NCBI RefSeq assembly: GCF_000972845.2
Contig: NC_040012.1
Location: forward strand, 9,465,552 to 9,529,551
DNA from: Larimichthys crocea
Lineage: Eukaryota > Chordata > Actinopteri > Sciaenidae
Reading direction: 5' to 3'
DNA: 64,000 bases
Positions 11,579 to 22,095 of the stretch are shown piece by piece (the first letter of the stretch is position 1; every line of letters starts with the position of its first letter). Under the pieces are notes generated by a model. The model saw nothing but the letters and a program-made list of their open reading frames with translations. It did not search any database and was not told the DNA's origin. Made by a program: the position numbers and the translations under genes.

Positions 11579-12221
11579 ATGACACTGATCAGCCATGGCC
11601 GCTACATGGCAACTGCAAGTGGGCGTGATATATTAGGCAGCAAGGGAATATTTTGTCCTCAAAGTCAATGTGTCAAAGTCAAGCATAAGGTTTTGAGTGA
11701 CTTTGGCAAGGGCCAAATTGTGATAGATGACTGGGTCAGAGCATCTCTAAAACTGCAGTTCTTGTAGGCTGTTGCCACAGCTGCTATAGCTCGAATTGCT
11801 GAAAAAGTCAATGCTAGTTCTAAATAGGAAAGTGTCACACACAGTGTTTCACAGTTTGTTGCATATTGGGCTCCGTAGCCAAAGACCAGTCAGGGTGCCC
11901 ATGCTGACCCCTGTCCACTGCTGAAAGTGCCAACAATGAGCATCAGAACTGGACGCAATGGAAGAAGGCCCAAGCCACCTTCTTCCATTGCGTCCAGTTC
12001 TGATGAATCAATCATTCTTTTCTTTCCTTGCTTCTAAGTTTCACAGATCTCACCCCAATCAAGCATTTATGGGCTGTGCTAAACAAACAGGTTCAATCCA
12101 TGGAGGCCTCACCTCAGAACTTAGAGGACTTAAATCCTCTGCTGCTACTGTCTTGGTGCAGAGTCCATGCTTCGATGAGTTAGGGCTGTTTGGGTGGTAA
12201 GGGGGACCTACACAACATTAG
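11579..12221 (+). pseudogene. Decayed, internally deleted Tc1-like transposon with transposase remnant
   Basis: Nucleotide blocks follow the order of a teleost Tc1/mariner-superfamily transposase gene. They run 'ttttgtcctcaaagtcaatg', 'gagtgactttggcaagggcc', 'gactgggtcagagcatctct', 'gaattgctgaaaaagtcaat', 'gaccagtcagggtgcccatg', then after a gap 'gatctcaccccaatcaagc', 'ccatggaggcctcacctca' and the closing 'gggggacctacacaacatta'. Intact fish elements are about 1.2 kb or longer; this copy is about 640 bp. One gap near 11767-11780 removes the second helix-turn-helix region. Another near 12015-12050 removes most of the catalytic DDE core. Translation shows pieces such as 'DFGKGQIV' and 'SIHGGLTSELRGLKS'. 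The left end at 11579 carries 'catgacactgatcagcc', a possible remnant of the terminal repeat. No right terminal repeat is visible. The copy cannot encode an active transposase. Confidence 0.85.
11941..12005. repeat. Perfect palindrome, 28-bp arms, 9-nt loop, inside the Tc1 fossil
   Basis: The left arm 11941-11968 (starting 'catcagaactggacgcaat') is the exact reverse complement, 28 of 28, of the right arm 11978-12005 (ending 'gcgtccagttctgatg'). The loop 'cccaagcca' occupies 11969-11977. The normal family sequence here has only a short imperfect inverted repeat ('catcagaactgg' versus 'tggtctgatg'). The right arm therefore looks like an inverted copy of the left arm that replaced family sequence. 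Confidence 0.95.
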
Positions 12222-13920
12222 CTCAATCCTAAAGAACATTCCCCTGGTGACTATTTTCCAGCCAGTAAATATTTCTTCAAGTGAAGAAATATCTTCCCCA
12301 AAGGAAGTTATGCAAATTACACTTATATCATACATTTATAACATTGCATTATTATCACTGATATCATGACTTATGACTGATATGGATGTAGAATGGGCTA
12401 GTTAGTCATCTAGAAATATAAAAATGGCTAAACAGACAAAGAAAAGCTTTTGTAGTTAAACTGCAAACTTTCTCTTGTCTATCTTCACTTGACCAAGTTT
12501 TCACATCACAGTTCACTATGATTTGCCAAGTGTGGTGCAAAAACACCACAGCGATGACCACTTACCACCACTTGTGATGTAAAAATCAATCTAACGTCTT
12601 CTGGATTTTCCACTTTACTGTGAAGCTTTTCTCACTTCCTCAGCAATAATAACTCCTTGCTGTGTGAGTTAACTCACACCCACCTACAGCATGTATTAAT
12701 ATTCCCAGTGATTTTATCACATATGGCCCACTCCAAGAGTGTCAGAAAATTATTAGTAATTTAACCTGATTTTTATAGACATACACTTCATGATTGACGA
12801 CTGAGGCTGTATATTTTTGATACAAGGAAAAATAGTGTGCGACCAGTCAGGCTTACTTATAAAACAGTCATATGTCAACATGCAACAGGCAGTCAGAGGA
12901 AGTAATGACTTCCATTTCCTGTTTCCTGCATCAGTAAGCATGACCTGAAAACTACATCACAAGGACAGGCCTCATGACTCTGAGTAGGTGTATGGGATGC
13001 TGAGGGCTTGTGAGTCATCCACAAGTCCATCTGAAATGCCTGGCCAGGTTCCTCCACTCCCCATCCAGAGGCTCCATCTGTGGGCCCCACGGACCAGATG
13101 CTGGCCTCTCTCACGCTCCTTTAGCCCAAGCTGCTCAGGCACGATGCTTCAGTCATAATCCTTTCCCTTCCGGCTGAGCCAGGCAACCATCTCCTACTCT
13201 CTGCTGAGCTTCTATACCTATATGCATGTTTGCCTGACTACCTGCATGCATGGATTCTGAGCCTGGAAACCCAGCTATGGACAGACGTCAGTTAGCTTCA
13301 TGGCAAACCCACGCGATCCCTGCAGCGCAAACATTTGGAAGACAACACGCACCGGTCTAACTACGTGCACCTCAAAGCAGGAATGGGAAACCAAGAAAAA
13401 AGCACAGTCTGTGCTGAAAACATGGGCTTCTGCTATGAGCTGATAATTGGTAAACATTTTTAGCTTTGCACCTATCACGCTATAATATGAACATGTCATT
13501 GCATAAGGTTGTTTACTCATTAAGTGCTAAAAATAAGCCTCCACCAGCAATTTTAAAACCAATGATGCAATGTGACCATTTATTAAACAGAATAAAACAC
13601 TTTCTCTTGGCGTTCTTTCCCTAAAAGTGTTATGTTATATATAATAATAAATATATTGCCTGATTATAGCTTACCACCACAGTAACTGGACAGAAAAGCC
13701 AAAAATATGCTGGAGCTAATTAAGAAATGTGTCTGTATAACATAGTCTGCACAGCAGGGAGCTTGTTTTTTAACTGCTTACTTTTTAACCGCTGCAATAT
13801 ATATTGACTTTATAATGTTATTCTGGTGAGAGTGTTAGCAAGCAGCACACATGGAGTAACATGACCATATATTTGGGTTTGTGTTTATGACCACATTTAA
13901 GGTTTGTTTTGGTCCCAATG
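12222..13920. other. Unique sequence, no gene recognised
   Basis: Short overlapping frames only. No splice-bounded coding stretch, RNA gene or recognised repeat. Confidence 0.45.
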
Positions 13921-14006
13921 AACCCCTGAGGGAAATATCTAACTCTTTAGTTAGTGCTAAAAGCTCAACTATGTTCACAGTTAGTTGCAGCAACTTTGTC
14001 TCCTAT
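13921..14006 (+). repeat. Fragment of a teleost 'ctttagctgctaaa' family repeat
   Basis: The string 'aacccctgagggaaatatct' followed by 'ctttagttagtgctaaaagc' and 'tatgttcacagttagttgc' matches a widespread fish repeat as I recall it. A better copy lies at 43078-43281. The boundaries are approximate. Confidence 0.45.
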
Positions 14007-14919
14007 GTAATTTCACGCACAAATAAGGCAAATATGGCTTGATGTTGTAACATAGAGCTCTGGGTGTCTACAAACTGCGACAACAACCCCTGGATCCCAC
14101 AGGGAAAGGTTCTATGATGTTGCGGCCGCAACACTGTTTTGGTCCATTCTGCATATCCCATCTTAGAAGCGGAGCATTTTGTCCACTGGACTTTGTTAAC
14201 TTGCACAGATTTTATGTGAGTTTATGGTTTTTTATCATGAGTAGGTAGGCTATATAGTTAAATATTTTCCCTTTTGGCAGTTTTTACGATGGGAAGTTTC
14301 CACCTTGGTCAGCCACAACTTTGTCCTCCATTTCTGATTTCTGACTCTAACGTCAGGAGAATGCCGATACTGATAGGCTTTGATGAGACTGCATCATGAA
14401 AACTCTAGTTGAAACATTTTTAAATAGTCTTTACATTGAATTTGTGTGTAACTGTGCCAAATATTCATAGTAAAAGCTTAAAAGCTGTTAAACCAAATGA
14501 AAGACTACCCCTCAGCTCTGCAGAGGTTTTAACACTCCAAATGTTTAAAACGAAATACAGAGAACATCATTATTGAAATTGTTTTTTATGTTTCAATGTC
14601 AAAAAATTATTACTGACCAATAAATTGCAGAGTATTCAGTGTCTTAAATATCAATTGAAATTGAATTAAATATTGAACCTGTTACACTATACGTATAACT
14701 GAGTGCCTCCTCAAGCAGAAGAATAAAGAACATGGTCCTTTAATTCCTTTTTCATGTGTATTGTTGAGTGTCTGATCACATACTGATGGAATAAAACTTC
14801 TTGAGAGTTTTGTGTTGGGCTCAAGTTAGTTAAACAGGGACAAACAAAAACTCTGTGGGCTTTACCGGGGCTGACTCAGATAAGACAGATTTTTTTATGG
14901 AGCTACTTTGATTCATCAG

Positions 14920-15165
14920 ACCTGACAGTGACATTGCATTTCATTTGCATAATTCCTCTTTCACTTGGGACCTCCCGCCTGTTGACTGTCACGACTTATC
15001 ATTCATCCCATATTTACATTTTATTTCACTTTGAAATTCAGTCTCATGTTGCCATCCTTGAATTAGTTTTCAAAGATGCAAAAGTTGATTTCTGGCTCTT
15101 TACTTTGAATTAAGCAGCAGCACTAAATTCCCTCCTAATCAGAGTATCTTTGCAGTTGCACAATT
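14920..15165. promoter_or_regulatory. Candidate conserved regulatory element
   Basis: A repeat-free patch with a perfect POU octamer 'atttgcat' at 14943-14950, followed by AT-rich blocks such as 'ccttgaattagttttcaaag' and 'ctcctaatcagagtatc'. It has the look of vertebrate conserved non-coding elements. This is inference from composition only; cross-species alignment would decide. Confidence 0.2.
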
Positions 15166-16663
15166 ACAGGTCCCACGTTACACTCGTGCCTGTTTAGCTC
15201 ATTGATTTTGAATGCATACTGATTGGCAAGAGCAAAGATTCTGACTCTGGCAAAGTCAGCAGGACCAGACCCTAAATCGATATGAAAATTATATCAGAGG
15301 CCCTGCTTAGTGATTTGTGGGCTGGCTTCTTGGCTGTGTCCATATCCTACAAGTGGGAATTTAAATTTCATTTCATGTTTTAATGGGTTAACTCTTCATC
15401 AATGGTGATCTTTTTTGGGGGGGTGCCCTGTTTTAGATGTTTTAATAATTCATCAGTGACATGTCCCCAGGAAATGAGTCTTTTTTAATATATTCCTAAT
15501 GGCCCACTTAAAGGTTATGTCTATCAGATGGCTCTAGCTGGAGACACTCTGGCATTTTAATCAGCAGAGGAGATGGTAGACATTGTTTTTTCTTTTTTTT
15601 AATGAATTCCCATGTTCTATTGATTACATGGGAAATTTGCTCCTGTATTGAGCGTGACAAAGCAGAGCTGTTTCAAGTGAATCACGCCAACATTCAGTTT
15701 TTGTAGAAACAGTCATGAATGTGAATTGGCATGAACTCGTGTGCACACTTGTACACAAGCAGCCAGTCACACACCCCAACCCTCTCTCCTAGAAATAATG
15801 TTTATTATTATAGTAGTCATTTTCAATGACAAACAACATAATGACATCTGAATTATGTTTTGTTTTTTTCCATCAACAAGGAAACATTTTTATTAAACCG
15901 ATATGCCAAGTTGCAAAATGTTAATACAAACCAAATCTGCAAAATACGCACTGACACACGGCATGTTTTGTTTTCCTTACAAAATCCATTCTTGCAATAT
16001 AATATCCACTCATACCAGCTAAAGCATGACATACCATTTATTTTCTATGGTTATGTTTAGGCAATCAAAGCATTTGATTATGGTCAGGGAAAGATGTCGT
16101 CTTTGTTGTCCGTAAAGGAGCACAGGTCATTAAACATTACTGGTAAACTAGCTCCATCTCTAACCTCAGTGCTCCATCAATGATTCAGTCACACAGGGTT
16201 CCCTGTTCAAACAGTTGGGGGGAAAATCAACTCTTACCTGTTTCCAGGAACAGGTCATTTCTTCACAGATGTTTACTTCTTGCTAACATTGAAATATAAA
16301 AAATATTTTTCATTTTTCCCCATGGGTTTACAAAGAGAGATTTCAAGGACAAAAGTACCAAGTGCCGAAGTCCCAGCTAAGGTGACCGCAAACATAATCC
16401 ACATTTCAGACAAAATGTAACCGGCAAAACAAATGATTTATCTCTAAATGTATTTTCAAGGAGACAGGGTTGCCACATGAGTTCATGGACATACTAGTCA
16501 CAAACATTCGGGCACACAAACAAACACATCCCCACTTGTAATTATCAGCAAACTCACACATACGTATGCATTTCTTGGCATTTGTGGGTGGTCACCATTA
16601 CTGTTTTTGCAGGTAATGAAGGTGCTTATTATTTCCCATGACTTTTCGACATCACTATCATTG
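15166..16663. other. Unique sequence, nothing recognised
   Basis: No gene or recognised repeat. A G-run follows T's at about 15413-15423, and T-rich tracts lie near 15585-15600. Confidence 0.4.

Positions 16664-16731
<68 letters not shown>
16664..16731. repeat. (TCA)n microsatellite, about 22 uninterrupted units
   Basis: An uninterrupted trinucleotide array of about 68 bp, preceded by the imperfect units 'atcactatcattg'. The purity and length suggest recent expansion and high allele variability. On the minus strand it creates a spurious run of aspartate codons. Confidence 0.98.
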
Positions 16732-16733
<2 letters not shown>

Positions 16734-19109
16734 CATTGTCTTAACTGGACTTCCAAATTTCTGAACTTCTCGCCATCTCATTATTGTAGTTGAGTTTGTG
16801 AACCGCTCTGTGTGCCTTCAGGTGATTGCTCTGAAGTAGCGACCAAAGTCAATAGGCCACATGAATTTGTAATGTCCCCAGCACCCACAGGAGTGTGATA
16901 ATGTCAGTCGTTTGATGCCAGGGTTATGGCGAGATGAATGAAGGAAGGGTGGTGGTGATGAAAAATACATAAGCGTCTTGTAACGGATGACCTCTCTGAG
17001 AAAGGGTGTAAGAAAGCCCTCGTTTGTGACGTTCGGGAATACAGTATCTGACAGCTCGGAGAGGCCAGGGTCTTAAGAGCAAGTACTTCATTTGCATCTC
17101 CCTTGTTTGTAAAGATAGCACAGGTGTAAATTATGCTAAAGTGTTAGAGTCTGATAATCTGGTTATTCTGGGGTCACTTGCTACATGCTGTAAGAGGAGA
17201 GAAAATGTATGCATTTTATATTAATGGGAGAATCCTCCTAGCTACAAAACACAGAGTAAGACCAGGGGACAGATGAGGACTTGAGTGTTATGCAGCTTCT
17301 TCACCATCTGGTTACTCCAGACGGGTTAAGGCAGAGGCATATGGAGAAAGATGTGAGGATGACGTTGTATCTGAATTGTTAATGTAAGCCCGCTCTGCCA
17401 TCGTGTGTTAATGACACCACTTCGATGTTTGAGTGCACTCCTTTATGGCAGGTTGACAAGCATGGAGCGCAAAATTTCATTGGATTCCAGGAGCAAAAAA
17501 CCAAAACATAAATAAATAAAAAATGTCTTGAGAAAAATAGAACAAAGGCAATTTGCCGGGAGAAACCTCACATGGGTTGGGTGACACTTCAGCAGAGGTT
17601 CCACATGTGAAAAAGGTAAGGTGACATTTAATCCAAAGGAGTAACAGCAATTGCATGTTGAAAGGTCATGTGTACTACTACTTCCTTCCCCAGGAGCCCC
17701 GCTGACATGGACAAAGCACCTCTTCAGAGAAGCCCATCACTTCACACAGTGACTAATCAATGGTTGTCAGCTGTTTTCCAATGGTGAGATGTTTCCAACT
17801 CTCTGCTGTCACCTATTAAAATATTAACACACACATCCCACCTTCACCTTGAGAGACCTGACAGTGTAAACTGGATGGACAAAACATATCTATATCACCA
17901 TGGGAAATGTTCATATATATATATATATATATTTTCCACAGTGTTCCACAAAGACAACCATAAAATAGATTCCAAGAGCCTGAAGAGCAAAAATAATAAT
18001 TCATTATTTGTTGAGCTCATGCCTAAGCTCATGTACAGAGTAAGCTACGTTGTTAGATTTAATGACCTTGTTAGTTTTGTGCAGGTATCATCCTCAATGC
18101 AAAGTTAGTCAGGAGAATTTCTGTCCTAATTGGCCTCATTCTCATTCAACCTCTGAGTCACTTCAGCAAGTCTGGTGTGGTGTTGTTTTCAATGACAACT
18201 GTTTCACCTTTCACAGATTTGCAGATGGGATATTACGTTACTATACCGGACAAATAGCTACTGTAATGGTGACAAGCACATATAGGATAATTGTTTTTTT
18301 TTTTTTATAAAACTACAGAAATACTCCTTTAAATCCTAATGATTCAGTTACAACTAGTAGTCAACAATGTTGTATATGTCATGGGTCCCAAAGACATTCA
18401 CAGTAATGGAGACACTCATTTCTTTTTCTGATTTTCCTCTGATTTATAGCATCATGAAAAATGAATATTCAAAGCTTTCCTTAGCGCTTCTTTGTTTAAT
18501 GTCTGTTTCAATCCGGTATAATAACACATGTTTTCCCCCCTTTAACTCTGTTTCACCACTCTTAAACCAAACATATACTACTATTTGTTCAAGTACATTT
18601 TTTTAAGTGGCAGCATGATTACTATTGGATAAAGCCATCAATTCAATAAGAAGTCATGCTTACTGTACACATACATTCAATTTACTGAGCAAAAAACATA
18701 CTTTCACTTTAAGCACCTGGGACATACACCTGAGCTCACTGGTTACTTTCTTTTCTTTCCTAGAAAACTAAGACTTTGTCTCGCAGCAGATGTGAAATTA
18801 ATTACTTTGAGTCTCAAGGTTGATCCTGAAATGTTTTGCTTGTTACAACTAGCAAAAAAAAAGTACTCAGCAATACCTAATAAAATGAACACAAACATAT
18901 CCACACATTTTGAGCGTGCCACACACACAGGAGTTAAAAACCTGACTCAGACGCTATTAAAAACAGAAATGAGTTTCAGTTCTCATGCCTGCAAACTATT
19001 AATGTATCAATCAGCTCCTATATGTCACAACATTAGCTTCAATATAAGCTCTGTATAACACTTTGCAAATTAAAAGTTAATGCAAAGCTGCACAGTAAGT
19101 ACAGCTTAC
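16732..19109. other. Unique sequence with one short (AT)n
   Basis: Apart from (AT)10 at 17913-17932 and a T-run at about 18293-18307, no repeat or gene was recognised. Sequence just below the candidate exon (about 18960-19109) would be its downstream intron on the minus strand. Confidence 0.4.
17913..17932. repeat. (AT)10 microsatellite
   Basis: A pure 20-bp AT dinucleotide run between 'gttc' and 'tttcc'. Confidence 0.95.
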
Positions 19110-19184
19110 CAAGGCTGATATCAGATTCAGACGTGAACGGGGGGTCAAATTGAGGGAAGTCAGAGGAGCCAGCACCCACCTGCT
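19110..19184 (-). CDS. Candidate internal exon, unidentified protein (25 codons)
   Basis: Read on the minus strand, a pyrimidine-leaning tract ending 'catcaattttgcag' forms a splice acceptor just above 19184. After 75 bp, 'cagccttg|gtaagctg' forms a strong donor at 19110. The exon reads open in one frame with phase 1 at both ends, so inclusion or skipping would keep the frame. The residues are 'QVGAGSSDFPQFDPP' followed by 'FTSESDISL': acidic, Ser/Pro/Phe-rich, no membrane segment, more like an unstructured linker or activation region than a folded domain. I do not recognise the protein and found no partner exon in the window. The frame stays open past both splice sites (19039-19266), which weakens the case slightly. 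It could be a chance match or an alternative cassette exon of a gene whose other exons lie outside. Confidence 0.3.
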
Positions 19185-20024
19185 CTGCAAAATTGATGAA
19201 GGGCACCCTGACACAAACAATGACACACAGCACTCTCTCACCACTATATCGCTTGGTAAATTTCAAGAAACTGCCCGCAGGCTATCCAAGTGTATACTCT
19301 TTGACACCGAGCTAACCTGTTTTGAGAGGATGGCAATATTGAAACATAAGGTGGGAAGAGAGGCTAGACCAACAGACAAACACAATAGACAATTTTGTGA
19401 GTGTACAGTGAGACGGCAAGGCCAATCCATCTCCATTTAAAGGTTGTCTCAAGCAGTGATTGTGTCTGGGAGGGCAGATCTGAACTTATGCTGGATAAAG
19501 GTTATGGTGGCTGCTTCCCTCCTGGGAGGAGCTGATAAAAGGGAAGTCTTGTTGGAGGTCTCAGGGCAAGTAGAATGAGGGCCGGGGGCTGTGGGTTCCC
19601 TCTAAATGGGTTGCCGATACTATAGAGGGCTTTTCCCATTCCCCATCTGCCAAAAGCCACTGTTATTATTACCAGAGAATGTTAGATATGAGCAGATACC
19701 GTAACATCAAGTTTTTACACAAAAAAAACAAGTGTGTTTGTTTCTTGGAAATCAATCAGTTTGCACTATGTATTACTTACTATGCAAATGTCAATCAAAT
19801 AATCAAGTTATTCTGCCGTTTGTGCAAATTGCGCGCAATAATTTAATTAATATGTCATATATATACTGTATTCAACATGCTTTACTGTTTCTTTGCATGT
19901 TGTATTAACTTTTATACCTATATACATACGTTCGTTTAATTTGTGGCAGGTTCGTTAAAACTTAAGGATAAAATTGAGAACATCTCTTATGAAGGTAACG
20001 TTTTTCCATGTAGCTTTGAGAAGA
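19185..20024. other. Unique sequence, nothing recognised
   Basis: If the exon at 19110-19184 is real, this is upstream intron. A G-rich patch occurs near 19577-19590 ('gagggccgggggctgtggg'). No repeat family was recognised. Confidence 0.4.
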
Positions 20025-20097
20025 GTTAAATCTGGGGCAACTGGACTCTTGGATGACAGGTGGATCTACAACAAAGTCCAGTCACCCCAGATTTAAC
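20025..20097. repeat. Inverted repeat, 23-bp arms, 27-nt loop
   Basis: The left arm 20025-20047 ('gttaaatctggggcaactgg' plus three bases) pairs with the right arm 20075-20097 with 2 mismatches in 23. The loop holds 'cttggatgacaggtggatct' and 'acaac'. The surrounding words ('cttggatgacagg', 'caacaaagtccagt') resemble a common fish repeat that contains 'cttggatgagaggtgaaacg', so this may be the folded end of such an element. Confidence 0.8.
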
Positions 20098-20574
20098 ACC
20101 TCACGACTGAGAACCCTCACGGACTCAGTGTAGCTGAGTATAGTTACAAAACTGTTGAGAGATAATCTTGGTGTCTTTAAACGGGGCTGTATGATTTACT
20201 TAATCATAGTCAGTATATTACCAACAATACAGACAAAAATGCGTATCCTACAGTGAGCATATTTTCCCTGCTTTTCTCTCAATGACTTACTGAGTGATTA
20301 AGCTCCAACATTGGTCAGTCAAGTTTTCCCCATTGGCTGTTGCTCCTTCAGAATGTGTAACTCTAACAGTTTAATGGTGTCATTCACACTTTAAGTCACA
20401 CATCGCCAACTATTTCCTATTCTGGTGAAACTGAATCAAATTTCATGATGAAAATAAGGTTTCAACCTAGTCTTGTCTATTCTAAATATATTCCAAATTA
20501 TAAGAATTTGATGCTTTTCTTTGTGACATATGCTAGTAAATTGAAAATATGTGGGTTTCTAAGTTCTAACAGGT

Positions 20575-20668
20575 ATTTTTCAATATTTTCAGACACTTTA
20601 TAGACAGAATAATTATTTGATTGATTGAAGAAGATGATTAATGAAAATAATCGTTAGTTGCAGTCCTA
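20575..20668 (-). repeat. Fragment of the 'gggctgcaactaacgatta' teleost repeat
   Basis: Reverse-complemented, it begins 'aggactgcaactaacgatta' then 'ttttcattaatca' and reaches 'tctgtctataaagtgtct'. That is the head of a very abundant fish repeat. Plus-strand relatives are at 28034-28090 (head) and 51895-52062 (body). Confidence 0.75.
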
Positions 20669-21569
20669 GTGCTGTATTGAATTTTCATTGAGCAGTTGCA
20701 CATAAATAAATATTGTATATATTGAGTTCAGATGTTTACACAGCAGCAGTACAGTGATTATAATTGACAGGAATGTAGTCCGTCTCCGGCTCATTTTGTC
20801 CTTGCGGAGTTCTTCGGTTGTGTGCGAGCTGTACTTAATTTCCGGCATGTCAGTATTAAGCTGTATGTTGAAGTCATTAGACCATCTTTATCATTCCTCA
20901 GTAGGCAACTGTCATGGGAAAGTGATATATATGTGTTTAGTAGTATCTGAATCAGTGCCGAAGATGTTAATGGTAGACAATGTAAGGACTGTAACAGACC
21001 TACATGTTGGTATATGCTGTTTGTAACTTCTTGTAACCTTCTTCACGTTAATGTTTTAACACTGCTGCCTAATGTGACAGTGGTCTGCTAGAAACTGAAC
21101 TCACTCTGACTTCCTGCATGCTGCAAAGGTGTGTGTTTGTGCACTGCAGCAGCAGGAGTGTGAGTCATAGCTGTACTCAGCCGAGAGTCGGTCATGTTGG
21201 CACGCAGGTCGGATGCCGGTCCTCAGGATAGAAGGAGGAGTGCATCTGTCCATCTTGGAATCTATTCTTCATCTTGAGATTGTGCACGTGCAGAGTGCCA
21301 TCTCCAATCTAATCCACCGAGCTCATCAGCTACACTAATCAAATGAACATGATAATTCAGCACTAACGCCAGAGTAAACATGACAAAGGGCATGTTTCCA
21401 TTAGCTAATTAATGGGCTTTCTCATGACTTTACTCATTTGCTAAATGAAAAAGAGGAGGAAATACATGTTTTATATCAACACCAAGCTTGAATTTTTATT
21501 GCTATAAGTAAGACTCAAAACAATGGTAATCTTCATATGTGGTACCTCTACTAGAACTAATTGTGTATG
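20669..21569. promoter_or_regulatory. Unique sequence with a candidate conserved element near 21330-21440
   Basis: The core 'ttagctaattaatgggc' holds overlapping homeodomain cores (TAATTAAT at 21406-21413), next to 'aatgaacatgataattcagc' and 'tactcatttgctaaatg'. No gene was recognised in the interval. Regulatory function is inference from composition. Confidence 0.2.
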
Positions 21570-22095
21570 TAAAGAAACAACAATATGTAACTTTTCCACC
21601 ATAAAATCACAGATCATAAATTATTTTGATGCTGCAGCGATGTGTGACCAGGTGAAGGGTGTCTCTGTCATTCTTACTCTGCACACCGTACGCCTGTCTG
21701 CACTACGTAACTAATTTCATTTGGTGAAACTGGATTATATTTTATAAGGAAAAAAAAGTCTTCTTGTTTTCCCTCTGAACTGTACTACTGAATTGTGAGC
21801 TCCAGGTGAGTGTTAGTGTTTGTACCACACATGTTTTGGACTAAAGGGGGATTTTCAGAAATGGGGCATGGGCAAATGTTGATGGGGAGTGGAGCCAGGG
21901 TTATGACAGAACCGGAGCCGGGTGAGCAAACAACGTAACTGGACTTAGCATCCTCTATGGACATATCTAATGACGCAGAGACTGAAGAGGAAGAACCAAA
22001 GAGAGACACCGAGCTGGGCTTGGTGCTGTTGGACTTATGTCTTGTGTTGATAGTAATATAATCATAACAAACTATTCCTACGCAGTGTTGCTTTA
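21570..22095. mobile_element. MITE of the 'ttaaagca' family, second copy
   Basis: The left end reads 'taaagaaacaacaatatg'; the right end 'cgcagtgttgcttta' reverse-complements to 'taaagcaacactgcg', a similar but decayed terminal inverted repeat. Interior blocks shared with 9306-9700 include 'attttgatgctgcagcgat', 'ggagtggagccagggtt' and 'catcctctatggacata'. At about 526 bp it is more complete than the first copy and shows where the family ends. No transposase coding. Confidence 0.7.

Noticed and set aside
16498..16734. Minus-strand frame with a long aspartate run
   Set aside because: The run is the translated (TCA)n microsatellite; the rest has no domain.
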